64,000 bases of DNA from contig NC_049995.1 in assembly GCF_000003815.2 (NCBI RefSeq), positions 2,144,296-2,208,295 of the forward strand, written 5' to 3'. The notes under the pieces were generated by a model, which did no database searches, was not told the origin of the DNA, and saw only the letters and a program-made list of their open reading frames with translations. The DNA comes from Branchiostoma floridae. Taxonomy: Eukaryota; Chordata; Leptocardii; Amphioxiformes; Branchiostomatidae. This document shows, piece by piece, positions 13,101-22,502 of the stretch. Every line of letters begins with the position of its first letter. The first letter of the stretch is position 1. A program made the translations under genes and the position numbers.

Positions 13101-16100
13101 GTTTGTTACTTATATTGCCACATACACAGAACTGACAAAAGGTAAAGGTACTAGTCTTTTCGTTCTTCTACCTCCCCGACCGAAGTCAAGTACCCATTGG
13201 GTGAAGTGTCCTCGTGTAGAATGCCTCTTTCAAGAACACACGGCGGGTATCGAACTTGGGACCTCTAGATTCCGAGTCGAATGCCCTGCTGGGGGCGAGT
13301 ACAAGCCTCCCGGCATACATTTCTTTCCCGGCATTTTTCCTTTCCCGGCATATTTTCCTTCCCGGCATATTCTCAGTTAAAAATCGCGAAATGACCTACC
13401 CGCCAATGCCCCCTGAGAGGCCTGTGAAGGAGGGCTAACCAGTTGTGCCACACACGATCCCATTTGCACCGGTGCCCATTGGGGATGCAGTCCCGACCGG
13501 GCTCCGAAGCCACAAATTTGTCTCGGTGGACTGCCGTGCTAGGGGAAAACCTTACCGTGATTTCTCGATTAGGTCATGGTCTGTAAACAAAGTTTCAAAG
13601 TAAGGCTCGACAAGTTGATGGAGAACCACCCAGTTTTGTACGACTATAAAGCCTTGGACGACCCTCACAAACCAACCATCACAGTCAGCTGAACGCAGAG
13701 TGAAAGAAGCAGTTTATGATGAGCCGTTCCATATGCATGGGGTGTGAACTCCTTCTCAACCGAAAGAAGTTTACTCTACTCTACTCTTGTTACCGGGTCC
13801 GGGGTTGATTTTAACAGTGATATAGAAAGCCAGGGACCCAGCCGGGCCCTAAAATAGCCCAGGAGCCTCAGGGTTTTCCAAGGGGCCATGTAGGGGTCAC
13901 GCCCGAAAGTAAAGAAAAACAGCCCCTAAACTATCCGGAGGGACCCCTTTCCTCAGCCCCCAGCCAAAGTCACGTATACACCTTTGTGTAGTGAGGAAAG
14001 CCGGGTAAAGTGCATTTCCAGATTCGAACTCGAAACCTCACGGTCATGAGCCAAATACGCTGCCGCTGCGCCGCGCGATCTCACTTATGGCACAATAGGC
14101 TGGCTATTAAGTAGAATTCCACTGGTATAATGTATTAGAAAGTTATCAGCGTGGATTAAATAGTGTACATGACGGATAAAACCAACATAAATTCCATTTC
14201 TAAAGCAAAACGTACCTTTGTTGTCATAGGCTGTCTTTCTGGCTACACCACATACGCTGGTGCATGCTTCAAGGCCTTCAACCAAGAAAACACCTACGAC
14301 AATGCAAGACAGGTGTGTGAAGCGGACGGGGGGATGCTGGCCTTGCCGAAAGACAAAGACGTGAGCAACTTCTTAAGAGATCTAAAGAATGCCGTCAGTG
14401 AAAGCTCACGTTTCTGGATCGGCCTGAGCGATCAGAAGGACGAGGGTGAGTGGATGTGGGAAGACGGGACTCAACACGACACCATCGGGGACTGGAGCAA
14501 CTGGCAGCCGGGAGAACCTAACGATAACCAGGGAGTAGAAGACTGTGCGAACTACGGTGGTTCCGGATGGAATGACGCACCGTGCTCCTCTACTTATAAG
14601 TTCATCTGCCAAATGGAAAAAGGTATTCCACGAAACGTTTTGTAAAATTTTACATTGAAGGTTTTGAGGCTGGATTTGGTACATTTGCTTCTTTAATTTT
14701 ACTGATACGTTGATGAATTGTTTCTGATCCTACCGTCAAAGTGTGTGATTTCGACTGGTCTAAATGATAAGAATGATTGATTTTAAACTTACGTCTCTAT
14801 GTAAATCTGCATGTAAGTGTCCTGTTGTTGTCCAGATGGAGCATAATTGATTAGAACAACCCTAAATAACTCATTTGTGGACTATGTCCGTGCACAGCAA
14901 TAACCTGCTCTCTGGGATACTTCCGCTGTGGCCACGGTCGCGCGTGTATCCTGTCATGGAAGCGGTGTGACGGGATCTCTGACTGTACGGATGGGAGTGA
15001 TGAAGTGGGTTGTGGTAAGTCACTGTCAAGGGGTGATCCGGTGATGTTTTAAGTTAAAGTTGCCGGTGCATCGCAGATGCTTAAGGTTGAACCCATCTCC
15101 ATTTCTGTAGCCCGTGGGCCACACAATTGTGCAAGTCACTACAGCAGGGGGCTGGTCCACTGGTAGTGATGTGTGTTTAACTTCCATACTCTGCCTCATT
15201 AGTGCTGAGTGCTAAGTGGATAAAGCATCATGTACCATCTTTTAAGTCTTAGGTATGACTTGGCTGAATGCAAGACGAACACTCTACTGTCTACCCAATC
15301 GGCAATTGCAATAGTCCATTGAATGATGCACGATGTACGTATACGGTCTTCACAGACAAAACAGACGGCCGATATCAACTAATGTCTTTCTTTCCTATGT
15401 TGCAGCTACCTACCGTTCAGAATCTCTGTCTTCTAATCAGTATCAAAACCAGTGAAATGGCATAATCCATTTCTTTGCCAACTTTTCAGTATGTCAGCCA
15501 ATACCTGGAGATTTTCAAATCGACATCAGACTGGCCATGCTGCCGAATCAGCTGGGCCAGACGACGTTTGAGGAGGTCCAGAACTCCTCTGTGGTGGAGC
15601 TGCTCAATAGTTCGTACAGCAGCTCCGGAAACTACCACCCGGAGTTACGGAAATTCGTTTCGACGGTCATTTTCCCGCAATGCAATGTCACAGTACAGAA
15701 CAATACCGACTGCTATTCGTCTTCAAATGTAACCAACATGATCTCGTGCATGTAAGTAGGAAAATATTATGGGAAAGATGTTCTAAAATAACGTTTTAGT
15801 TTTGCTTTAGGAAAGTAACAAGTTTAACATAAGCCTCTAATGCCACTTGATCATTGTCGTATTGAAACGTATACGGTCACTTGAATGAAGCCAGAAACAT
15901 ATGCATCAGCAATACTAAGTCGGTTATCACACTTGCTTGGTAGTAACAAACACCACGTTTTCAGGTGGCGGCGTGCCAATACGTATATACGTTGATCTCC
16001 AAGCAGATCCTACGGTCGCATAAGATGGTATCAAAAACTGGCAAAGTGGTGTAGCCAACATTGGAGTGTGCATTGGCTCCAAGACCGGCTACACTCCTTT

Positions 16101-19100
16101 GCGAGCTTTTGCTACCGTAGGATCTGCGTGGAGATTATCGGTACTTTATTTACTTATTAGGGGTCTGCAATACAGTGGAAGGTATGAAGAAACAGGTGTT
16201 TCTGGCTAGTATACCCATTTTCAAGGCTGCCATACGTATGCTAAATCCGTAAATGTTTCATAGGGGAAACGTCACGGGCACACAACTGGTGCCATGCCGC
16301 TCTTGGTGTGAAGAGGTCCTCAACATGGCCGCTGACTGGATGAAAGTCCTGCTGCCTCGATGCAAGCTGTTTCCATCGTCCAAACACGGCTGCTGGAATC
16401 CTACTTCAGCCAAGCTGGGAAACAAAGGTGAAAGTGAACACTTTCATCGGTAACTTTTACGCGAAGTAGTATTTGACTGCCATGACTGGATATATCTAGC
16501 TTAATGCGCGGCCGGCCATCTCTTGTGGTAGCGAAATTCCCCTGGCAATTTTGTCTCCCAATATTAGCCAGCTTAGTCAGTCTGGTAGAGACTAGAATAT
16601 ATCCGACAAACAGATATATGCCGCTGTGTGCCTCGACCGGGTATAACCGAGATAGAGTGTTCCCCTGAAGATAATTAAACACCATTGCCCACGTGTAGCG
16701 CCCGAAACTACTTAGTATCACCTACCGATACTTGTTCGCTTGTCTTTCATAGTTTGCTACCATGGCAACGGCATAAACTACCGTGGCACATGGAGTAAAA
16801 CTACATCCGGGGCAGATTGTGTGGAGTGGTTGGCTGAGCAATCTGGTTACTACAAGACAGAGTACCCCTGGGCTAACCTGGATAACAACTACTGCCGCAA
16901 CCCGACCGGGCTCGATCGGCCATTTTGTTTGACAGACGACGGTAGCCAGGAGGACTGTGACGTCATTCCTTGTGGTAAGGTGTCTCATGAGGAAAGAGTG
17001 ATTGAAATACTTGCGATCATAACATGACACATGTATATTGAATGCATACTGTATATGCATTTAAGTTCGCTGGGATTTGATTTCGCGGTGCCGGGGAAAT
17101 GGAGTGTTCGCGGTGGTTTTGAGTTAATTCACGTTAGCTTCATCAGTGAACTTAAATGGCTTTACAGTTCTGTACTTTTACTCTCCAAGCAGAGGTTAGG
17201 CTCCGGCTGTTTTTTTCGGGCTTTCTATTTTGCACTGAAATCTTGATAACTCGCGGTCGGAACCTAACCTCTGCTTACATAGTACTGTACGGTAGTCGCG
17301 TACTGTAATAGAACACCCGGCGCCTCTGCGAACTGCCGAACTGAACACTTCTTACTGGCTACTCGGCAAGGATGCTTCAAACAGACAGAGCATAAAAAGA
17401 ACTCGAACATAAAACCACCGCGCAGTTTCTGCATTTACAGTATCTAATCAATGATGATTTTGCCACTTTCTGTCACGTGTTAATACATTAGATGCCGATG
17501 GCTGTTGGGACAGAGGCCCTCCAAACTATGGCAAGAGAAGCCCAAGCAAGAGCTTCTACTTCGTGGACGAAAGAGTCACGTACACGTGCAACGAAGGCTA
17601 CACACTGAAGTCCGGTTACACCAGTGAAGCGAGGTGCATGTTAGGAGGCGATTGGCAATATGACAAGCCCAGTTGCTCAGGTGGTTGATTTGTAGAGTGT
17701 CATCTTTTGCAACATATGAATCCTATACAACTTTATTCAAGCCTAAGCCTGTTTTAGTTTGCAGCTGCAAAATGTTATTGGCATATCAAGGGTTAAATGG
17801 AAGACGAATATGCCAAAGACTAAACCAACCCTTTGTCAAGCGTTCTCCTAACATGTTTGTTTAACTAAACATGGAATTTTATGCAAGATTAGAAATACTA
17901 CAATGAGGACTTGTGCACTATTTCAAAATATTTTTCTCTTCCCGTGTGTATAAGGCAACATATTCTTATGGGTTCAAAAGAATGTCGCTTTCAATCTAAA
18001 ATTGGACTAGTTTCCGCATAATGATTTTCCTATTGACTTACACACTTACATTGATGCAGTAAACCATCGACGAAGGCTGCAAGAGGAGCTACTGGAGATT
18101 TACAGTGCCAGCCTTGCACCTGAGAATGTCGTCATCAACTTCACTGGATCTGTGGAACAGATAGTCGACTTGGCAAGTACTTTATCTGTTACTCACTCAA
18201 TACCCCGTTATAATATTGGCATGGAATTACTTCTTGGAGCAAAATGCATATCTAAATCCATGTTGTAACTTTCATTTCAGGATGAAAAGAAGGAGCAGCT
18301 GGTTGCATCTGTCGCCATCGACTTCGTAAGTTGGCACAATTATGAGAGCTTTACTTTAAATACTTTTGTCGTTAAGTTCTTTTGCGTAGTTTGTCATAGT
18401 CTGGAATAGACTGGCTGACATAGAGACTTTAAACACCCCAGTAATACAGATGATCAATGTTTTATTGCAAATGTATGATCATGGGGATAACTGCAAGTGA
18501 ATAAAATCAAAATCTAACTTACTAACATAAAGTAATTGAATATGCGGGCTAACTACAAGTGATAATGACCAGACCCTGTCGATATTAATCCGGATAACAA
18601 AACTATGGACTTCAGTATGACAGCCGTGCGGTTTAGATCGGTGGAGATTTCTCTAAGACAGTTTACCAAGTACAAGTTACTCTTCAAGTCGCCTTTTAAA
18701 TATACAGACAATAGATAAGAAATTGTATGATGACTGCACATAAAGAACTTTTTTCCCCAGAGGTCTTTCAGACACCGTGGGAAACTTTGATGTCATTTCG
18801 ATCTTGAGACGTTGACATCTTCTTTCATGATTGTTCCTTTTCTTAGACATGGCAAGACAGCAGACTGAGTTGGGATCCGAAATACTACGATGACATCACG
18901 TCACTCAACATTCTGGGCGACAGCATTTGGACCCCAATATTGACCTTGAAGAGAAAGTAAGTTATCGCTTGTATTCAATTTCCCCATTTTAGATTATTCA
19001 TTGTATGCATCACATGTACAATATACATATCTAGGCGCGGTTTTTGACCGTTAACTGAACTGGGAGGACCAAGTGAAAGCCATATTAAAGGAAACTGAGG

Positions 19101-21801
19101 AATTCAGTAATTATGATGAAACAGCTTAAAGTAACAGAAACAACCAAAACGAACGGACTCGAATCATGTAGCACATGTTACATACCATGTATATGTGAAA
19201 AAATAACCAAAGACATGTTGGTTACTTCGCAGTGCCAATCCACACAGCCTACAAAATGATGTCCCGGTCCGAGTGAGCAGCAATGGCCAGGTAGCCTGGA
19301 ACGTAGAAACCCAGACCACCACCGTGTGTGATGCAGACCCCTTCTACTTCCCTGCAGACACCATGGAATGCCACATCTGCTTGTCTGCGATCGCAGCAGT
19401 GGAGCAAACTATTCGTAAGTTCTGTGAATAATTATTACCTATTCAAACGATTCACGAGGCTTCTAAATTTTCGTTCCATAGGCAATATTTCTAAAAGATA
19501 TAAGCTATAACTATAAGCTGTGCATTTGTGGGCAAGAGAAGAAAATTATTCAACAAGTGGAGACCAGATTTCGCAATTCTAATATCTGGTACATATTATA
19601 TCCTGATGACAATATAAAAAAGTAATGGGGGAACCATTTTTACCTTCGTCAAAAGGTTATATTTTGAGCGTATTTATCTGTGCGTGTGCCTTTGATGGAT
19701 CCTGCAGGCCTGATGATATTTGGTAGGTTGGTAGGGGTCAGAAAACCTAAACTCAAGTTCGATAGTGGACCTCTAGAGGCTTTCTAGGGTACTGCAGTGC
19801 AACTATGTATGACATCTCGTGTTCTGGACATGCTGTTTTAATGATTTGGAAAGGGAATAAGTGTGGTAGGTTTGGGCCCCCTAGCGGCGTTTTTAGAACT
19901 GCAGTTCCTAATTGTCTTTCAAACTTTGAACGACAATAACTCAAGAACTCATTGACGGATTGTCGTGAGTTGTGAGTCGTGTTTTGAACAAATAGAATGC
20001 CAAGGAGCAGACAAGGGGAACAGTCCATGCAACTCTTACTCTGATGTAACAACGGAGGGTGAATGGCGTAGAAATGACCAGATATTTGCGAAAGACAACA
20101 GAGAAGCTTGCTTTGTTGTCCATCTAAAGAGGATCCCCCTGCTCCACATCGCCACCACTGTTGGACCCTGCATCATCCTGGTTGTCTTGATGACAATCAC
20201 ATTCGTCATGCCCCTGGACAGGGGAGACCGGATCTCGTTCGGACTGACCATTCTGCTCTCCATGGTCGTGTCTCTTGTATTTGTGACGGACGTTCTTCCT
20301 GTTAAGGGGGCTCTGCCATTTTTCGGTGAGTAAAATAGATATAAACCTACTGCATTGTTTTTAGGATGTTTTTAAGTGTCACTTAAGGTTGTTCTGATGT
20401 CGCTTTCTCAGCATTCTGGTAACTGTTTGCCATTGTGACAAACTAAACATTCCCTAACTACCACCAAAGAAAGTTGGGACTTAGCTGAATTTTCGGATGA
20501 CTCCGTCGGCCTTCTTCACGGAATGAACCCATCTACTGCAGTTTCCGGGACGTGGCGTCGAAAACACGTGACTGCGGCAGCCGGTCATTAGTGCCAGATA
20601 ACCTATGTCACCCCCCGTCTCTGTGTAGTGCTGGACGGCGAGCTCGTATGTCATGTTCCGGAAGCTGTAGTAGACAGGTTGTCAGCGCAAAAATTGGGTA
20701 AATCCCAAGTGTTGGTTGGGTATTTAAAGTTAGTATGATATGTCATTTACCAACACAGATCGCGATCGATTAACGTTGATGCTACTTTTTTGCCATAATG
20801 TTACAGCTACGCTGATCATCGTGTGCATGGGGCTGATGGGAGTTTTTCTCCTTCTCACCATGGCCGTTATCGTTATTCACGACCGAGAGGGCAGCCTGCC
20901 TCCGACGGTGAAGGTTATTTTTTTCCGACACATTTCAAAGTAATTACTATTCGTTACAACATTTCTTATCATTATTTCGGCGATATCTTTCTAACCTCGA
21001 AATACATTCGTTTATCCCAACCCCGTGATTCGACAAAGTTTCACATTCACTTAATGGCATTCTCTAATGAGGATTTTACATTACAATCTAGCTTTCTTTA
21101 TATCTGGACATGCTATGGTCAAGATTTTCAAGCGGTCAGTAGTTCTTGAGAGGAAGAGGAAGTAGTTTGAGTCCCCTGGCGACTTCTTTCGGGGCCCAAT
21201 TTTGTTTCAATGTTTGAAAGAGAAAATAACGTCATGGAGAATTGTATGATCGTCATGAATTTTGGTTTACAGAAAGCACAATTAAAAACTTTCCGTTGGC
21301 GCCGTTCAATTCACGTCCTTTTTGTTATTTAGAATACTGCTGTTGGGTGATCTAACAGAAAAGAAGCGCCCCTGTGATGAAGAGGCCGACCTGACTGACT
21401 TCCCTGCCACAGAGTTGGAGGCCGACCTGACTGACTTCTCTGCTATAGAGTTGATCAACAACGCTTTTCAAACCCATGACAAGGCGGAAGTCAGCGACGA
21501 AAGACCCTGTGATGGCAGTGAGACAACCAGGCAGCCATCAACTCTTCTCGCTGGTCTGGTACCCACCCGTTCAACCGCCCTTCTTGAGTTGATTCTTAAT
21601 CTTAAAGGGGTAAAGAACGAAGTCAAAGATCTCGCAAAGGCGGTTGATAACAAGAGAGAGGTGCTTAAGAAGGTTATGATGAGTGAGGATGAGGTGTCTG
21701 AATACATCCTGTTGGCTAAAGTCCTGGACAGGCTGTGTCTTGTTCTGTACATCATCAGCATCGCGGCAGCCGTTCCCATGACTATGTATTTAGGGAGGTA
21801 A
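1070..21801 (+). CDS. Mosaic ectodomain fused to a nicotinic-type Cys-loop channel subunit (31 exons, 5' partial)
   Basis: The 31 exons listed below join without a frame break into about 1,828 codons ending at TAA 21,799-21,801. In-window residues: linker 1-26, CUB 27-140, Sushi 141-202, SRCR x4 203-630, LDLR-type propeller 631-884, EGF 885-920, C-type lectin 921-1051, LDLa 1052-1090, Frizzled CRD 1091-1232, kringle 1233-1306, Sushi 1307-1369, Cys-loop receptor 1370-1828. Nearly all ectodomain modules are bounded by phase-1 introns, the signature of exon shuffling, while the channel part keeps the 45-nt and 110-nt exons of nAChR genes. The start codon and signal peptide are upstream. By family knowledge the product would be a plasma-membrane pentameric channel subunit with a very large extracellular part; its ligand is unknown. 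No signal-peptide exon is visible between the last Sushi and the channel exons, which argues against two separate genes. Confidence 0.85.
1983..2583 (+). CDS. CUB domain (two exons)
   Basis: Exons 1983-2211 (phase 1 to 2, donor GTAAGG) and 2471-2583 (phase 2 to 1). Diagnostic text: [38 protein letters not shown], and [18 protein letters not shown]. The first disulfide pair is present, but the second CUB cysteine pair is missing. CUB domains bind proteins, often through calcium. The intervening intron has no other feature. Confidence 0.92.
3025..3210 (+). CDS. Sushi/CCP domain 1
   Basis: Single phase 1-1 exon. The four Sushi cysteines and the late Trp are present ([32 protein letters not shown]). 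Symmetric phase makes it a shuffle-competent module. Confidence 0.93.
3819..4600 (+). CDS. SRCR domain 1 (group A, two exons)
   Basis: Exons 3819-4010 and 4475-4600, each phase 1-1. First half has [24 protein letters not shown] and [11 protein letters not shown]; second half has [27 protein letters not shown] and ends DVGVVC. A domain split between two exons is typical of group A scavenger-receptor cysteine-rich modules, which bind proteins or polyanions. Confidence 0.93.
5046..5860 (+). CDS. SRCR domain 2 (group A, two exons)
   Basis: Exons 5046-5237 and 5729-5860, phase 1-1. Motifs: [34 protein letters not shown], then [19 protein letters not shown] and DVAVVC. The intron between them carries a MITE at 5333-5511. 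Confidence 0.93.
5333..5511. mobile_element. CGCGGTGG MITE copy 1
   Basis: Contains CGCGGTGGTTTTAAGTTCGC and its imperfect inverse, ending TTTCTGCATTTACAG. A hairpin-forming, non-coding short element; four copies occur in this window. Confidence 0.75.
6261..7046 (+). CDS. SRCR domain 3 (group A, two exons)
   Basis: Exons 6261-6455 and 6921-7046, phase 1-1. Motifs: [37 protein letters not shown], then [16 protein letters not shown] and VGVVC. It is the most diverged of the four copies (Gly-Arg-Ile in place of Gly-Thr-Val before the first Cys). Confidence 0.92.
7084..7250 (+). repeat. tRNA-derived SINE
   Basis: Intronic. A-box-like TGGCCGAGTGG at about 7,092 and B-box-like GAGTTCGATCCC near 7,151 are spaced as in a Leu/Ser tRNA. 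The acceptor stem does not close and a T-rich tail follows, so this is a SINE head and not a tRNA gene. Confidence 0.6.
7761..8506 (+). CDS. SRCR domain 4 (group A, two exons)
   Basis: Exons 7761-7952 and 8378-8506, phase 1-1. Motifs: [37 protein letters not shown], then [19 protein letters not shown] and DVGVVC. Nearly the same as SRCR 2 at protein level, so probably a tandem exon-pair duplication. Confidence 0.93.
8707..9012. mobile_element. Foldback MITE
   Basis: Inverted arms of roughly 85 nt (8,707-8,795 and 8,929-9,012) read ctcctacg...ggacatccaacag...gcaggg and its reverse complement. The loop includes an AT-rich AGGATATA tract at 8,860-8,897. No coding sequence. Confidence 0.7.
9351..12662 (+). 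CDS. LDLR-type YWTD beta-propeller (five exons)
   Basis: Exons 9351-9560, 10003-10156, 11150-11274, 12004-12163 and 12550-12662. Blade motifs run LVYFIS, NVYWTM, LMYWTS, RLYFCD, YVYWGS, each with an upstream LALD/ITID-type strand ([24 protein letters not shown]). That is five YWTD-like blades plus a closing segment ending NTTNHG, as in LDLR/LRP propellers, followed directly by an EGF. The donor of the first exon was set at 9,561 (GTGGGT) because it is the one giving phase 1 with the next exon. Such propellers bind extracellular ligands. Confidence 0.88.
9645..9783. repeat. Near-perfect palindrome (intronic hairpin)
   Basis: Arms containing GATGGTTCAAACTCTTCTTC and its reverse complement, continuing through ctggataatatcaaa, surround a loop of roughly 30-40 nt. 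It lies between the first two propeller exons and is probably a foldback or palindromic MITE. Confidence 0.75.
10206..10305. other. Assembly gap (100 N), intronic
   Basis: The gap begins 50 nt after the splice donor at 10,157 and does not interrupt the propeller coding sequence. Confidence 0.95.
10488..10684. mobile_element. Foldback element, family A
   Basis: Terminal inverted arms read ctccaagcagaggttaggct at the left and its reverse complement at the right, with inner matches gggctttct / agaaagccc. A shorter copy is at 17,181-17,284, and elements with related ends lie at 15,995-16,137 and 25,217-25,373. Confidence 0.75.
12320..12537. mobile_element. MITE, TAACGCTAGTTCACCTTTAT family, copy 1
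   Basis: Begins AACGCTAGTTCACCTTTATC and ends with the inverse form GATAAAGGCGAACTAGC; an internal stem (accaccg / cggtggt) is also present. Diverged copies lie at 28,259-28,446 and 51,214-51,433. All three are intronic. Confidence 0.75.
12898..13005 (+). CDS. EGF-like domain, LDLR/LRP type
   Basis: Phase 1-1 exon: [31 protein letters not shown]. Six cysteines with the NGGC...LC pattern characteristic of the EGF that caps LDLR/LRP propellers. Confidence 0.93.
13150..14095 (-). repeat. SINE-like repeats, minus orientation
   Basis: At 14,025-14,090 the minus strand shows a tRNA-like head (box A near GCGCAGCGGCAGC, anticodon-loop-like CTCATGA, box B GGTTTCGAGTTCG). It also contains the GAGGAAAGCCGGGTAAAGTGC motif (reverse of a stretch seen near 47.2 kb). 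A second similar B-box lies near 13,250, and a short CCCGGCAT tandem repeat spans 13,308-13,372. The region is a cluster of nested repeats with no gene. Confidence 0.5.
14230..14622 (+). CDS. C-type lectin-like domain
   Basis: One phase 1-1 exon of 393 nt. It has [35 protein letters not shown] and [10 protein letters not shown]. The EPN triplet and WND are the calcium and mannose-type sugar ligands known from this family, so sugar binding is plausible. An upstream in-frame ATG at 14,163 lies before the acceptor and is not the start. Confidence 0.95.
14898..15014 (+). CDS. LDL-receptor class A domain
   Basis: Phase 1-1 exon: [37 protein letters not shown]. Six cysteines and the calcium-binding DxSDE motif are intact. 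Confidence 0.96.
15490..16427 (+). CDS. Frizzled cysteine-rich domain (two exons)
   Basis: Exons 15490-15751 (phase 1 to 2) and 16264-16427 (phase 2 to 1). Motifs: [47 protein letters not shown]. Several N-glycosylation sequons (NSS, NVT, NNT) are visible. In other proteins this fold binds Wnt-type ligands; here the ligand is unknown. The intron holds a foldback element. Confidence 0.95.
15995..16137. mobile_element. Foldback element, family B
   Basis: Arms ctccaagcagatcctacggt / accgtaggatctgcgtggag with inner gtagccaac...ttggctccaagaccggctac. Related to the element at 25,217-25,373. Confidence 0.65.
16753..16974 (+). CDS. Kringle domain
   Basis: Phase 1-1 exon: [55 protein letters not shown]. 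Six cysteines are present; Phe replaces the usual Trp before Cys 5. The Frizzled-kringle order resembles ROR kinases. Confidence 0.95.
17047..17445. mobile_element. CGCGGTGG MITE copy 2 with nested foldback element
   Basis: Ends are TATGCATTTAAGTTCGC and TTTCTGCATTTACAGTA, as in the copies at 5,333-5,511, 25,791-25,998 and 42,712-42,849. A family A foldback (17,181-17,284) is inserted inside it. Confidence 0.7.
17492..17680 (+). CDS. Sushi/CCP domain 2
   Basis: Phase 1-1 exon: [41 protein letters not shown]. Four cysteines and Trp are intact. It is the last ectodomain module before the channel; the next intron is only 379 bp with no visible signal-peptide exon. Confidence 0.93.
18060..19414 (+). 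CDS. Cys-loop receptor ligand-binding domain, N-terminal part (four exons)
   Basis: Exons 18060-18172, 18281-18325 (45 nt), 18847-18956 (110 nt) and 19233-19414. Reads [62 protein letters not shown], then the Cys-loop [15 protein letters not shown] (13 residues between cysteines, F-P-x-D kept) at 19,327-19,371. Exon sizes of 45 and 110 nt and the break before DEK match nicotinic receptor genes. The first intron needs a GC donor (GCAAGT at 18,173). The loop B aromatic motif of nAChRs (WTY) is not present after the Cys-loop. Confidence 0.93.
19996..20325 (+). CDS. Channel exon: loop C, M1 and M2 pore helix
   Basis: Phase 1-1 exon. Encodes the end of the binding domain (no vicinal Cys pair in loop C), M1 ([18 protein letters not shown]..., about 20,137-20,209, with the family Pro) and M2 ([20 protein letters not shown], about 20,225-20,300). 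M2 aligns with nAChR alpha7 without gaps: acidic residue at -1', Leu at 9', Val at 13', Asp at 20'. These features predict a cation-selective pore. Confidence 0.95.
20807..20939 (+). CDS. Channel exon: M3 helix
   Basis: Phase 1 to 2. M3 is [20 protein letters not shown], followed by [20 protein letters not shown], the usual post-M3 start of the cytoplasmic loop. The donor was set at 20,940 (GTAATT) because only this choice keeps the last exon open; the donor at 20,908 would give an immediate stop. Confidence 0.88.
21333..21801 (+). CDS. Channel terminal exon: cytoplasmic loop and M4
   Basis: Starts in phase 2 ([14 protein letters not shown]), contains a duplicated acidic 12-mer ([12 protein letters not shown] / [12 protein letters not shown]), a charged helix before M4 ([18 protein letters not shown]), then M4 ([20 protein letters not shown]) and ends MYLGR-stop at 21,799-21,801. 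A short extracellular tail after M4 is normal for the family. Confidence 0.92.
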
Positions 21802-22395
21802 TGATGTCTGGCATCTAATGATTTCAGATGATGGTCTTCAAGCTAAGTTAAACTTGTACACTCACTGATCTCAAGACAGAGGTGCATGCAGCAAACCAAC
21901 GTTTGCCCTAAGCCTGGCTCTTTCATGAGGTACTTGCATGTATGCTGTTCTTTTTCCGAAAACGATGAAACAGGCAACCAAGTAAGTCAGTACTATTATT
22001 GATTGTCATAATTGGCAACACGAAGTCAAATATGACATGTGTTTGGGCATTTCAGTCTTTGGCTTAATGTAAAAGAGGGAACAAAATCATTGATAAGCGT
22101 TCTAAGAAACTTTCAAGGATGCTATATATTATAGAACCGAAATACTTTCCTTTCTTTGACATAGTTAAAACTGCCATTCTTTTCTTACGATACACTTTTA
22201 CAACTTTAATCGAATGTATAATAACTTGTTTATCGTCTACGTATAATTCAGTAACGTTACAACACTGGCAAAGTCTATGCTGTAAAGAAGTGCGCATGCA
22301 GTTGTGCCTTCCCGTTTTGATATGTAATCTGTGCAACAGATCCGGAGTTTACTTTCAGCCACTCTTTTAGGCATAAGGCTTGTCGTTAGGTATTC

Positions 22396-22502
22396 CTATT
22401 ATATTATATTACATTACATTACATTGTATTATATTATATTGTATTGTATTATATTGTATCGTATCGTATCATATCATATCATATCATATCATATCATATT
22501 AT
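22396..22502. repeat. 5-bp microsatellite (TATAT/TATCA-type)
   Basis: Tandem pentamers drifting from TTATA through TTACA to ATCAT, in the 3' region of the receptor gene. No coding value. Confidence 0.9.

Noticed and set aside
14163-14229. ATG at 14,163 as start of a separate lectin gene
   Set aside because: It lies before a good acceptor at 14,228-29 and the upstream residues are not a signal peptide; the lectin exon joins in frame to the EGF exon.
20905-20912. Donor GTGAAG at 20,908 ending the M3 exon
   Set aside because: It would leave phase 0 and give a stop six codons into the M4 exon; the GTAATT donor at 20,940 restores the conserved post-M3 sequence.
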